A DNA stretch of 33,914 nucleotides from Nitrospirota bacterium. GTDB lineage: Bacteria > Nitrospirota > Nitrospiria > Nitrospirales > UBA8639. Where the stretch lies: contig JAQBUF010000038.1 of the NCBI GenBank assembly GCA_027623995.1, positions 1 to 33,914 of the forward strand, given 5' to 3'. Under the pieces are notes generated by a model. It saw only the letters and a program-made list of their open reading frames with translations, had not been told where the DNA came from and ran no database searches. Position 1 is the first letter of the stretch, and every line of letters begins with the position of its first letter. This document shows positions 23,564 to 31,004 of the stretch, one piece after another. Both the position numbers and the translations under genes were made by a program.

Positions 23564-25555
23564 TTAACTTCCACCGGCAGGCTGCGCAGAAGGAATCGCC
23601 TGCACTGGCTCTTTTACCGCTACAGGAGCCTTCTTCATACCTAAGGTTCCAAGCCAGAAGACAAACATAATTGAAATCCAGAAAAATAACACATTAAACG
23701 AAATGACATTGGCTGCGAAACCAATGGTATGAGTGTAAGCCCAAGGAGAATTGTCTCGCATAATTTCGTTCACATGCCAGAACAACCTCACGGAAGATCG
23801 AATGTATCCCATCAGGCCCATCATCCATGTGAAGGCTGTTGCCAACATAATGAGAGCATATTGAGAACGAGGAGCGATCTTTCCATATTGAATAGGACCA
23901 ATTTCTTTCGCCCCCTTCAACATCATAAGATTGATTGTTGTTCCTATAAACAGACAGGACAGCGTTCCTGCGACTTGCGGAATCGATAATCCAATTCGGA
24001 CGTTAGCTGGGATAAAATACCCGTAACACGCCACCCAGATATTATTGACGTGCGCCACGACAAAGAATGTTATCAGGAATATATTCCCAAAACTCGACCA
24101 ACTCACCGCTGGCATCTTATTTCCTCTTTGATACCAAATGAAACTTGCGATTGTCGTCATAATAATCGCATTAATTCCACCATTTTTGGCCGACATCACA
24201 CCATAGTTACCCAGCACAGGATGCTGCTGACCGCCCATGGCTTTTAATTCCGCTGGAGTCATCACGATTGTATGAGGAGTGATAAATACCAGGAGCCCTA
24301 CGACAAGTATAAACACGAAGTACTTGATATATTTTTGGAACCTTTCACCTCCACTCATTCGCCCTAGCGCCTGCCAGAGGTAGTAGTTAGTGGTGAGGAA
24401 CAGGATTCCAATCATTGTGGCTTGAATAATAAACAACCAAGCCAACAATCCACCCATCAAGGTAATACCCATCTGTTGTCGATATGCATACACTTCGCGC
24501 ATTAACCAATACCCAGCAAATGGGAGAGGGATTAAGAATGCAACCCCAAGTGACATGGCGATATAACCCATCCAATCATAATGGGCCCGCTCTTCATCTG
24601 TTTTCGCAGATAAAAACCTATAAGCCGCATATGCAGCCACAACACCACCACCAAAAGCCATATTACCAAGAATCCTATGCACATTAAGAGGATTCCAGAG
24701 TGCCGTATGAAGCACGTGCCAGATATTGCCAAGGTAACGACCTTGTTCATCCACACCTGCGGGGGACATCATAAAAGCAATCCAGGAATTGGCCAAGAAC
24801 ATCAACACCGTACCAATCACGTTCAAGACCACGCACATGCTGAGATGGATCCACTTCATGACCCCCTCTCGCATCTTGTCCCACCCATAATAGTAGATAT
24901 ATAAAACTCCGCTCTCCGCCACAAACATCAATGCATAGATATGCATCACCGGGCGGAAGATACTCGACAGATACCCAAAAAACGAAGGATACAACGTCAG
25001 GAAGGTGAAAATTAAAATCCCGCCAAGAATAGCGGTAAGCGAGTAGGCCGTCAGGCTTATTTTAATAAAGTCATAAGCAAGCTGGTCATATTTTTTCGCC
25101 ATCGCCTTGTCTTTTGAAACCATCCCCGCAAATTCCACACACATGCAAAAAATAGGAACGGCCAACACAAAGCTGCCATAATAGAGGTGCTGCTGGTTCG
25201 CTACCCAAAGAAGGACACGGCTTTCGAAATTGTACCGTGGATAAAATTCTGAAGTATCCGCAGTCTTAGGAGCAGGCGCACCAACGACAGGGCCCTCTGT
25301 TTTGTAATACACATCACGGCCGACCTCGACCTTTTCGCCCTCGACACCCTCACCCGAAGCTGCTGCTGCTGCTGCCGCCGCCTTTTGAGCCGCCAACACT
25401 TCAGGAGGAGGACCACCAGCTGATCCACCACCACCACCAGCCAATGCCGCCGGGAGTGCTGCAAAAATTGGGAGCACCAACATCGCCCCCATTGCAAATA
25501 AACCTGCGACCGCCAGGAATTTCTTCCTAGCTTGTCCATCATTGAGGCGACCCAT
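23564..25555 (-). CDS. Cytochrome bd-like oxidase subunit I-type protein
   Basis: Polytopic protein of 663 residues with about 14 hydrophobic segments. The first half resembles CydA: NQQHLYYG (120-127) matches the helix bearing the haem b595 histidine, and HLSM at 237 lies in a later CydA-like helix. Both fit haem ligation. The quinol-binding GRQPW region of true bd oxidases is absent. Extra conserved histidines occur at 280, 283, 293, 428 and 445, and the C-terminal half has no CydA counterpart. A signal-like N-terminus is followed by a Gly/Ala-rich tract (39-70) that is missing from its paralogue at 29127-30998. The ATG at 25555 has AAGGAGG seven bases upstream. Nitrospira is known to encode such bd-like proteins, some proposed as terminal oxidases. 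Adjacent cytochromes c suggest that electrons come from cytochrome, not quinol. Confidence 0.85.
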   Translation of the reverse strand: MGRLNDGQARKKFLAVAGLFAMGAMLVLPIFAALPAALAGGGGGSAGGPPPEVLAAQKAAAAAAAASGEGVEGEKVEVGRDVYYKTEGPVVGAPAPKTADTSEFYPRYNFESRVLLWVANQQHLYYGSFVLAVPIFCMCVEFAGMVSKDKAMAKKYDQLAYDFIKISLTAYSLTAILGGILIFTFLTLYPSFFGYLSSIFRPVMHIYALMFVAESGVLYIYYYGWDKMREGVMKWIHLSMCVVLNVIGTVLMFLANSWIAFMMSPAGVDEQGRYLGNIWHVLHTALWNPLNVHRILGNMAFGGGVVAAYAAYRFLSAKTDEERAHYDWMGYIAMSLGVAFLIPLPFAGYWLMREVYAYRQQMGITLMGGLLAWLFIIQATMIGILFLTTNYYLWQALGRMSGGERFQKYIKYFVFILVVGLLVFITPHTIVMTPAELKAMGGQQHPVLGNYGVMSAKNGGINAIIMTTIASFIWYQRGNKMPAVSWSSFGNIFLITFFVVAHVNNIWVACYGYFIPANVRIGLSIPQVAGTLSCLFIGTTINLMMLKGAKEIGPIQYGKIAPRSQYALIMLATAFTWMMGLMGYIRSSVRLFWHVNEIMRDNSPWAYTHTIGFAANVISFNVLFFWISIMFVFWLGTLGMKKAPVAVKEPVQAIPSAQPAGGS

Positions 25556-25645
25556 GACCAACCTCCTTTTTCCTTTGAACAATTTCAAAGAGACTAAATC
25601 TTTGTGAAGTTTTTCCATTATATTCAATTCAATTCACCCAATCAC

Positions 25646-25762
25646 TTAGCGGAGAATATAGAAGTAATCTAGACCTTGCTGGTCCATCAAGAACCAATCA
25701 AGGAATTGAAAATACCCCACCGAGATCACCAACGAAATAATCACATACACAATCTTTTGCAT
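25646..25762 (-). CDS. 38-residue single-helix membrane protein beside the bd-like oxidase
   Basis: Small frame starting MQKIVYVIISLVISVGYF and ending YFYILR, with one membrane helix (about 3-23). AAGGAGGAG lies a few bases before the ATG, one of the best ribosome sites in the window, so it is almost surely translated. It is co-directional with the bd-like oxidase gene. Bacterial bd oxidases carry tiny one-helix subunits (CydX, CydY, CydH) of similar size. No sequence match to these is evident, so a role as a small oxidase subunit is inferred from size, topology and place only. Confidence 0.72.
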   Translation of the reverse strand: MQKIVYVIISLVISVGYFQFLDWFLMDQQGLDYFYILR

Positions 25763-25798
25763 GCCAACTCCTCCTTTATAGACCAATCAGTTCCAAAA

Positions 25799-25912
25799 TC
25801 AACAAGGGCATTGAATACCGGCAAACCAATAGAAGAACCAAAAACTCACCGCGCAGGTGACATAAAAAATTGCCTTACCTACCTTCGTTTCAACGGAATC
25901 AGTTTTCGCCAT
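25799..25912 (-). CDS. 37-residue single-helix membrane protein at the head of the oxidase operon
   Basis: Small frame starting MAKTDSVETKVGKAIFYVTC, with one aromatic-rich membrane helix (about 13-32, including FWFFYWF) and a short tail ending CPC. The ribosome site is weaker (GGGG seven bases before the ATG). It is the first frame of the minus-strand operon, followed after 36 bases by the second small frame and then the bd-like oxidase. The size and charge pattern (short polar N-terminus, single helix) fit a structural subunit of a respiratory complex. The helix cysteine and the CPC tail are notable. No named family is recognised. Confidence 0.65.
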   Translation of the reverse strand: MAKTDSVETKVGKAIFYVTCAVSFWFFYWFAGIQCPC

Positions 25913-25959
25913 GATGTACCCCTAAATACTTAAATAGTTAACCCTAAATAATTATACTC

Positions 25960-25987
25960 TTGACACTTTTCTCTACGATATGATACT
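25960..25987 (+). promoter_or_regulatory. Sigma-70-type promoter for the divergent small gene
   Basis: A perfect TTGACA, a 16-base spacer and GATACT (four of six bases match) lie about 33 bases before the start codon of the 34-residue gene. The region between the two divergent small genes (25913-26019) is AT-rich. Its minus strand carries a TATAAT at 25951-25956 that could be the -10 box of the oxidase operon, but no good -35 box was found for it. Confidence 0.55.
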
Positions 25988-26019
25988 CATCGATCACTTT
26001 TATTAACGAGGTCAAATGA

Positions 26020-26124
26020 ATGCGAAATAACGCAAAATTGTTCGACATTATAGTGCTGGCAGGAATGGTTGTCAATATTCTTTTGGCTGTCTTCCTGATT
26101 CTCTACTATTTCGATTTCCTCTAA
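26020..26124 (+). CDS. 34-residue single-helix membrane protein, divergent from the oxidase operon
   Basis: Small plus-strand frame starting MRNNAKLFDIIVLAGMVVN and ending YYFDFL, almost entirely one membrane helix (about 8-30). GAGG lies eight bases before the ATG, and a sigma-70-type promoter lies upstream. It stops eight bases short of the convergent stop of the FGE-like gene. It resembles the other two tiny proteins in size and topology and may belong to the same complex. Being alone on the plus strand makes it less certain. Confidence 0.55.
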   Translation: MRNNAKLFDIIVLAGMVVNILLAVFLILYYFDFL

Positions 26125-26131
26125 AATGCAT

Positions 26132-27046
26132 CTAAGCCTTAGGGTTTTTGTTGGTCGGAGCATCAGGGTTTTTATCTAATTTAGACGTCGCGCACCTGAA
26201 TCCAATGGTTTCATCGCGGAAGTCTGGAACCATAAAACTCCTTGCCGTAATTCTCAAATCAATTCCATGGCTGGTATACCCTGCTCCGCGAAGAGTCTTA
26301 TATCCTCCGCGATCCGCAGAATTTTCCTCACGAGACTCATTTGAATCCACCGCTTGCTCTTCATACCAGTTCTCCACCCATTCCATCATATTTCCAAATC
26401 CATCATGGACCCCAAAGGGGCTTCGGTCCAATGGAAAAGAGCCAACAGGTGCTGTGGCCTCGTATCCATCCTCCGGACCTCCCAAATTGGCCTTAAAAAT
26501 TCTCGGAGAGCTACCCCATGGCCACAACCGACCATCGATACCTCTCATGGCTTTTTCCCACTCCGCTTCTGTCGGTAATCGGAACCCTCTCCATCGACAA
26601 TAGGCACCCGCATCATGCCAGGACACATAGGCCACGGGCTGGTTAGGGCTACGAAGCTGAGCAAGCCGCTTGGCATAACGCGATGGGGGACCAGGTTGAC
26701 GATGCCCGGCCTTCTCCACAAAATCGAAATAGTGATGATTTGTCACTTCATGTCGAGTGATCCAATACCCATCTAGCTTCACAATCCGCTCCGGGCGCTC
26801 ATTAAACCCACCCTGCTTCGTCCCTTGGATAAATTCTCCAGGAGGAATAAACACCATTTCTTCCTTGGTAATCTTTTGGGGAGAACCCGAAGAGGACAAC
26901 GCTTGAGGATTTTGAAGGGGTTCCGCAAGATTTGCGAGATCCGGGTCTGGCGGTGGAGGTTTCATTCCTCGCAAGATTCCAGAAACCGGCATGCCCACCA
27001 TAAACAAAATGACGGCGGCAAGAATTAGTTTTAATCGAATGTCCAT
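26132..27046 (-). CDS. Membrane-anchored FGE/SUMF1-like protein without catalytic cysteines (copy 2)
   Basis: Protein of 304 residues. An N-terminal helix (about 5-24) anchors a periplasmic FGE-sulfatase-type domain (about 60-290) with the usual landmarks MVFIPPGEF, VSWHDAGAYCRWRGFRLPTEAEWE, LWPWG, FGVHDGFGNMMEWV, TLRGAG and IGFRCA. True formylglycine-generating enzymes have two copper-binding cysteines in the segment between the RGG and GFRC motifs. Here that segment (YTSHGIDLRITARS) has none, so sulfatase activation is unlikely. Such domains often serve as binding or structural modules. It is the last gene of the second oxidase operon and lies 28 bases after a related gene. A role in assembly or as an outer-face subunit is inferred. 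Confidence 0.8.
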   Translation of the reverse strand: MDIRLKLILAAVILFMVGMPVSGILRGMKPPPPDPDLANLAEPLQNPQALSSSGSPQKITKEEMVFIPPGEFIQGTKQGGFNERPERIVKLDGYWITRHEVTNHHYFDFVEKAGHRQPGPPSRYAKRLAQLRSPNQPVAYVSWHDAGAYCRWRGFRLPTEAEWEKAMRGIDGRLWPWGSSPRIFKANLGGPEDGYEATAPVGSFPLDRSPFGVHDGFGNMMEWVENWYEEQAVDSNESREENSADRGGYKTLRGAGYTSHGIDLRITARSFMVPDFRDETIGFRCATSKLDKNPDAPTNKNPKA

Positions 27047-27074
27047 TGGTTAGCCGCGACAGAAGACATACATT

Positions 27075-28004
27075 TTAAGGCGACTTACTGTTTGATGCTG
27101 GCTCATAGCCCTCGGCATCAAGAGCACACCGGAAACCCATCGTGGCATCAGCCCTCCACATTTTGGCGGAAAAACGCTTCGTCACTCGCGCATTCAATTT
27201 TGAGTCCCGCCACGTACCACCTCTGATCACTTTAAACTCTGAATCATCTGGCCCAGGCGGATCTCGGAAAGGCGTATTCTGATAATATTTTGGATCATAG
27301 GAATCAGCCACCCATTCTGCGACATTTCCCGTCATATCGTACACCCCATAGGGACTGCGCCCAACCTCATATGATCCCACCGGCGAAAGATACATGAAAC
27401 CATCATCATCCCCATCAACATTTGAATAGGCATAGCTAAACTCATTGCCCCAAGGATAGAGACGTCGGCCTTCGCCACGTGCAGCTTTCTCCCATTCAGC
27501 CTCTGTGGGCAACCGTTTTCCTGCCCACTGGCAATAGGCAAAAGCGTCATGCCATCCGACACCGACCACAGGGAAATCTGGATCAAGAAGTTTAGAAATA
27601 TCTTCTTCAAAAACTGGGACCTTCGGCTTTTCTCGCTTGACCATGTTCACAAAACGATTATATTCAGCCTGAGTCACTTCCTTAAGATCGATAAAGAAGG
27701 CCTTAATATACACCGGATGCGCTGGAGCCTCATCTGGGTCCCCCTGATCATGGCCCATGGTAAAAGGCCCTTCAGGGATTTCAACCATTTCCCGGCCCTC
27801 ATTGCCCATCACAGTCCGGTACATCGAAAAATCTTGGACCTTCACCGGCTCGATTAACCGTGGCTTGGCTGTTTGGGATACTGCGACCAAGCGTTCCCGC
27901 TCAGCCTTCCCTTTATATGTTTCATAGATCAGCAAACCCATCATCAGAATGAATGAACCAAAGACAAAGATAATTGAACCAATCAAGACACCACGATTTT
28001 CCAT
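27075..28004 (-). CDS. Membrane-anchored FGE/SUMF1-like protein without catalytic cysteines (copy 1)
   Basis: Protein of 309 residues with an N-terminal membrane helix (about 6-28) and a periplasmic FGE-sulfatase-type domain containing MVEIPEGPFTMG, VGWHDAFAYCQWAGKRLPTEAEWE, LYPWGNEF, YGVYDMTGNVAEWV, VIRGGTW and MGFRCALD. The segment that holds the two copper cysteines in true formylglycine-generating enzymes (here RDSKLNARVTKRFS) contains none. It and the next gene are tandem copies that have diverged widely. Both are anchored facing the periplasm and follow the second bd-like oxidase gene, which suggests a pair of accessory subunits or assembly factors. The enzymatic role is unknown. Confidence 0.82.
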   Translation of the reverse strand: MENRGVLIGSIIFVFGSFILMMGLLIYETYKGKAERERLVAVSQTAKPRLIEPVKVQDFSMYRTVMGNEGREMVEIPEGPFTMGHDQGDPDEAPAHPVYIKAFFIDLKEVTQAEYNRFVNMVKREKPKVPVFEEDISKLLDPDFPVVGVGWHDAFAYCQWAGKRLPTEAEWEKAARGEGRRLYPWGNEFSYAYSNVDGDDDGFMYLSPVGSYEVGRSPYGVYDMTGNVAEWVADSYDPKYYQNTPFRDPPGPDDSEFKVIRGGTWRDSKLNARVTKRFSAKMWRADATMGFRCALDAEGYEPASNSKSP

Positions 28005-28064
28005 AAATCCTCAATCTATCCTAACTGTACGATTTCGTGCGGAAGAAAAAATCGGCTTACCGTG

Positions 28065-28487
28065 TTACGCACTTTGATCTGTTGCCGAAACAGGTTTAAT
28101 CTGCTTTCTAAAAAACACATCAAGCAACATGGAAATCCAGGTTCCCAAAAACCCTCCCATCGCCGCTCCGGATCCAGCACCAATCGTAATATTATGAGAA
28201 CCAGCGACCAACCATGCCAAGGCACCACCTAACACCGCCCCAACAAGAATGCCAATAAAAAACCGTCGGCCTCCAATCAGGCCTATGCCAACCCCAAGCG
28301 CCAAACCCAAACCTGTTGCCCCGTACAAAAAAGCGCCCCCCATTAACAACCCGATGAGAACGCCCACGGTCCCCATCACCACAATGCCGAGAAGCACATC
28401 AATAATTTTTTCGGTAGTGATAGGAGCCTCCAACGATCCTAAACGTCTCAGGCGAGACCTATTTCTCGCGTATTTCAATCGACCCAA
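28065..28487 (-). CDS. Glycine-rich membrane protein of unknown function
   Basis: Frame of up to 140 residues. After a basic N-terminus it has three to four glycine-rich membrane helices (about 28-80 and 84-122, with [13 protein letters not shown] and [13 protein letters not shown]). These are typical of small glycine-zipper membrane proteins. The longest start is a TTG at 28487, which overlaps the DUF3047 gene by 29 bases. No ATG lies upstream of the first helix, so the start is uncertain and the true N-terminus may be shorter. It is co-directional between the DUF3047 and FGE-like genes of the second oxidase operon. I do not recognise the family. Confidence 0.6.
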   Translation of the reverse strand: MGRLKYARNRSRLRRLGSLEAPITTEKIIDVLLGIVVMGTVGVLIGLLMGGAFLYGATGLGLALGVGIGLIGGRRFFIGILVGAVLGGALAWLVAGSHNITIGAGSGAAMGGFLGTWISMLLDVFFRKQIKPVSATDQSA

Positions 28488-29130
28488 AATCCACTTCTAC
28501 CCCTGGTCCACTCTGCAAGGAGATTCCCCAAGCCTTCGCAGCAGGTTCGTGTTTATGAATATCTATAAAATCTTTATAGGCATTCACTTCCTCTTGAATC
28601 CACTCGCCAAACTGTTCATTTCCAGTTCGCACCACGACCTCGGCTGCCCCGAACATTCCACCATCCTTCACATCACCTTTTTTTCGAGTTCCACTCCAGA
28701 CATACTTCGTGGAAACGGGAATAAACATATAATCCAAATCTAAGTTCGCAAACACCGACGCCATAAAATCTGCGTTTTCAGGAGCCGAGATCACCCGCCA
28801 CCGCCATCGTAAAATAGGATGGGTTTTGGGGTCCCAATTGATATGCTTGGTATACACACGTTGGTTTGCGCCCTTGCCTTTCAAAAAAGCCATATTGTCT
28901 TCTTTATGAAGGGAATAGGCTTCTTGGGCTGTCACCTTACTACGCGACCCCTCCCAACCTTGGGGAAAGCCATCGGCATCAGGGGTCTGGAAATCTTCCA
29001 AGACGACACCTGACGAATGACTATCGTCGGCATACACCAACGATCCCCACGGTATTCCGATAATGACAATGGCGGCCAACATCAGCCCAATCGACTTCTT
29101 TATGATACGCCCAAACAATTGACTCTTCAC
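28459..29130 (-). CDS. Exported DUF3047-family protein
   Basis: Protein of 223 residues with a signal peptide (hydrophobic about 14-34, ending VYADD). The mature domain matches DUF3047 in pattern: [16 protein letters not shown] near the start, LRWRWRV, a YVWSG segment, [19 protein letters not shown] and GISLQSG. The fold is probably a jelly-roll-like beta sandwich. The function of the family is not known, and members are often found near cytochrome or export genes. The GTG start overlaps the bd-like oxidase stop (GTGA), showing translational coupling and so a likely role with that oxidase. Confidence 0.75.
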   Translation of the reverse strand: MKSQLFGRIIKKSIGLMLAAIVIIGIPWGSLVYADDSHSSGVVLEDFQTPDADGFPQGWEGSRSKVTAQEAYSLHKEDNMAFLKGKGANQRVYTKHINWDPKTHPILRWRWRVISAPENADFMASVFANLDLDYMFIPVSTKYVWSGTRKKGDVKDGGMFGAAEVVVRTGNEQFGEWIQEEVNAYKDFIDIHKHEPAAKAWGISLQSGPGVEVDFGSIEIREK

Positions 29131-30998
29131 GCCGATTCCCCTCTTGAAAAAGTCCGCACCAATGAAATTTCTTGTGGCTCAGCCGAAGGTTCCTCAGTCA
29201 GCACGACCTGCCGATCCTTCGTCGCAAGCCAAAACATCGCAAACACCGAAGCCCAGAAGAGCAACATATTAATGGTGACCATTTTCGCGGCAAAGGTGAT
29301 TTCTGGAGTAAAGGCCCAGGGAGAAAGATCTGCCATAAGATCCTTCACATGCCAGCCCAACCGTCCTGCGGATCGAATATAGCCCATGAGTCCCATCACC
29401 CAGGTAAACATCGCCGCGACAACGAATAAGGAAACCATGCCACGCACAGAAATGTTTCCCCATTGAACAGGCCCACGAAGTTTCGACCCACGAAGCATCA
29501 CCTGATTCAACACCAATCCAAGAATTAATACCGTGGCAGTGGTGGCTCCTTGCGGAACGGAGAGTCCGACGCGAACGTGAGCCGGAATATAAAATCCATA
29601 AATCGCCACCCACACAATATTCACAATACCGATAACAAACAACATCCCCAATGCAATATTTCCCGCTGTAGCCCAAGGGACCGTAATAATTCTATTAGCT
29701 CTTCGATAGAGTAAATAACTCAGCCCTGTTAAACAAATCATGACATTAATCGCGCCATTCTTTGCAGACATGACCCCAAATTGACCAATCACCGGATGTT
29801 GAGCCGCACCCATGGCTTTCATTTCACTCGGTGACATGGCGATGGTATGTGGAGTGAACCACACAAGGAAAGCCATCATCAGACCACCGACAATGAACTT
29901 AAAGTAGGGATCAAATCGGTCGCCGCCCCTGATGCGCCCTAACGATTGCCAAATATAATAATTGATTCCCAAAAACAGCGCGCCAACGGTAATAGCCTGT
30001 ACCACAAAGAGCCACGTGAGCAACCCGCCCATCATCGTCACACCCATTTCCTGACGAAACTCGAATACGGCTCGCATCAGCCAATACCCGGCAAAGGGCA
30101 TAGGGAGTAACGCACAAACCATGACGACGATAAAGACATAGCCCACCCAATCATAATAGGCACGCTCTGTAACCGACCGCGTTCGCAAAAACCGATAGGC
30201 TGCATAGGCCACAACAACAGCGCCTCCCGACATGATATCCGCGAGGAACCGATGCGCATTCAATGGATTCCATAAGGGAGAATGCAGGAGATGCCAGATA
30301 TTCCCAAGGAATCGGCCACTCTCATCAACGCCCGATGGTGCCATCATGAATGACGCCCAGGCATTCGCCATCAGCAGCAAAAGGAGCCCCATCGCGTTGG
30401 CCAAGACCCCAATCGACATATGAAACCACTTCCGTCCCCCCTGCGCCATCTTGTCCCAACTATAGTAATACAAAACCAGCAAGAACGACTCACCCAGAAA
30501 CACCACCGCATATATCGGCATCAGACTCTTAAACGTGGTGCCCATATAATTCATGAATCCTGAATACATCGTAACAAACGCGATGAGCATCAGACTTCCC
30601 AAGAGGGCCGTGACGGAAAGTGACAACACACCGACGCGCAAAATATCTCGCGCCAAGTCATCATAGCGTTTGGTGGCTTCAGGATCACGACGAGAACGCG
30701 CAAAGAACTCTAGCAAGAGGACAAACAACGGCAACGCCAACACAAACCCGCCAAAATACGTATGCTGCTGCGTCACCATCCAAATCAAAATTCGGTTATC
30801 CACCATTTGCCATTGGGGATACTCGGATTTGATTTCTTTGGCAGCGATCCCCTGGGGAACCCCTTCAGTTTGGTAATAGACATCACGGGGAGGGTCGCCA
30901 TAGACCACCTCCTCTGAATACCCTACTGAAACTTGGAAAAGGACAAAGAAAAAAAAGCAGGCTGCAAGAGTGAAGGGAGAAAAGTTTCGCATCGACAT
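29127..30998 (-). CDS. Second cytochrome bd-like oxidase subunit I-type protein
   Basis: Polytopic protein of 623 residues, closely parallel to the protein encoded at 23564-25555 along its whole length. It has a signal-like N-terminus, then DVYYQTEG, TQQHTYFGG (76-84, likely haem histidine), HMSIGVLANAMG, NIWHLLHSPLWNPLNAHR, WFTPHTIAMSP, QHPVIGQFGVMSAKNG and LGWHV. All these histidines are shared by the two. The quinol-site GRQPW motif of true bd oxidases is missing here too. It lacks the Ala/Gly-rich insertion and the cysteines of the helix near residue 92. No cytochrome c gene is next to it. Instead it is grouped with DUF3047, FGE-like and DUF420 proteins. It may form a pair with the first copy or be an alternative isoform. 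Confidence 0.83.
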   Translation of the reverse strand: MSMRNFSPFTLAACFFFFVLFQVSVGYSEEVVYGDPPRDVYYQTEGVPQGIAAKEIKSEYPQWQMVDNRILIWMVTQQHTYFGGFVLALPLFVLLLEFFARSRRDPEATKRYDDLARDILRVGVLSLSVTALLGSLMLIAFVTMYSGFMNYMGTTFKSLMPIYAVVFLGESFLLVLYYYSWDKMAQGGRKWFHMSIGVLANAMGLLLLLMANAWASFMMAPSGVDESGRFLGNIWHLLHSPLWNPLNAHRFLADIMSGGAVVVAYAAYRFLRTRSVTERAYYDWVGYVFIVVMVCALLPMPFAGYWLMRAVFEFRQEMGVTMMGGLLTWLFVVQAITVGALFLGINYYIWQSLGRIRGGDRFDPYFKFIVGGLMMAFLVWFTPHTIAMSPSEMKAMGAAQHPVIGQFGVMSAKNGAINVMICLTGLSYLLYRRANRIITVPWATAGNIALGMLFVIGIVNIVWVAIYGFYIPAHVRVGLSVPQGATTATVLILGLVLNQVMLRGSKLRGPVQWGNISVRGMVSLFVVAAMFTWVMGLMGYIRSAGRLGWHVKDLMADLSPWAFTPEITFAAKMVTINMLLFWASVFAMFWLATKDRQVVLTEEPSAEPQEISLVRTFSRGESA

Positions 30999-31004
30999 AA
31001 TCGA

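Noticed and set aside
23564-25555. Naming the protein cydA
   Set aside because: Only the first part resembles CydA. The quinol-binding motif is missing, the length is well above CydA, and no cydB is adjacent.
25646-25762. Calling the small protein CydX
   Set aside because: Size and topology fit, but no CydX sequence motif is visible, so no gene symbol was given.
26132-28004. Calling the two FGE-like proteins sulfatase-activating enzymes
   Set aside because: The catalytic copper-binding cysteines are absent in both and no sulfatase gene is nearby.
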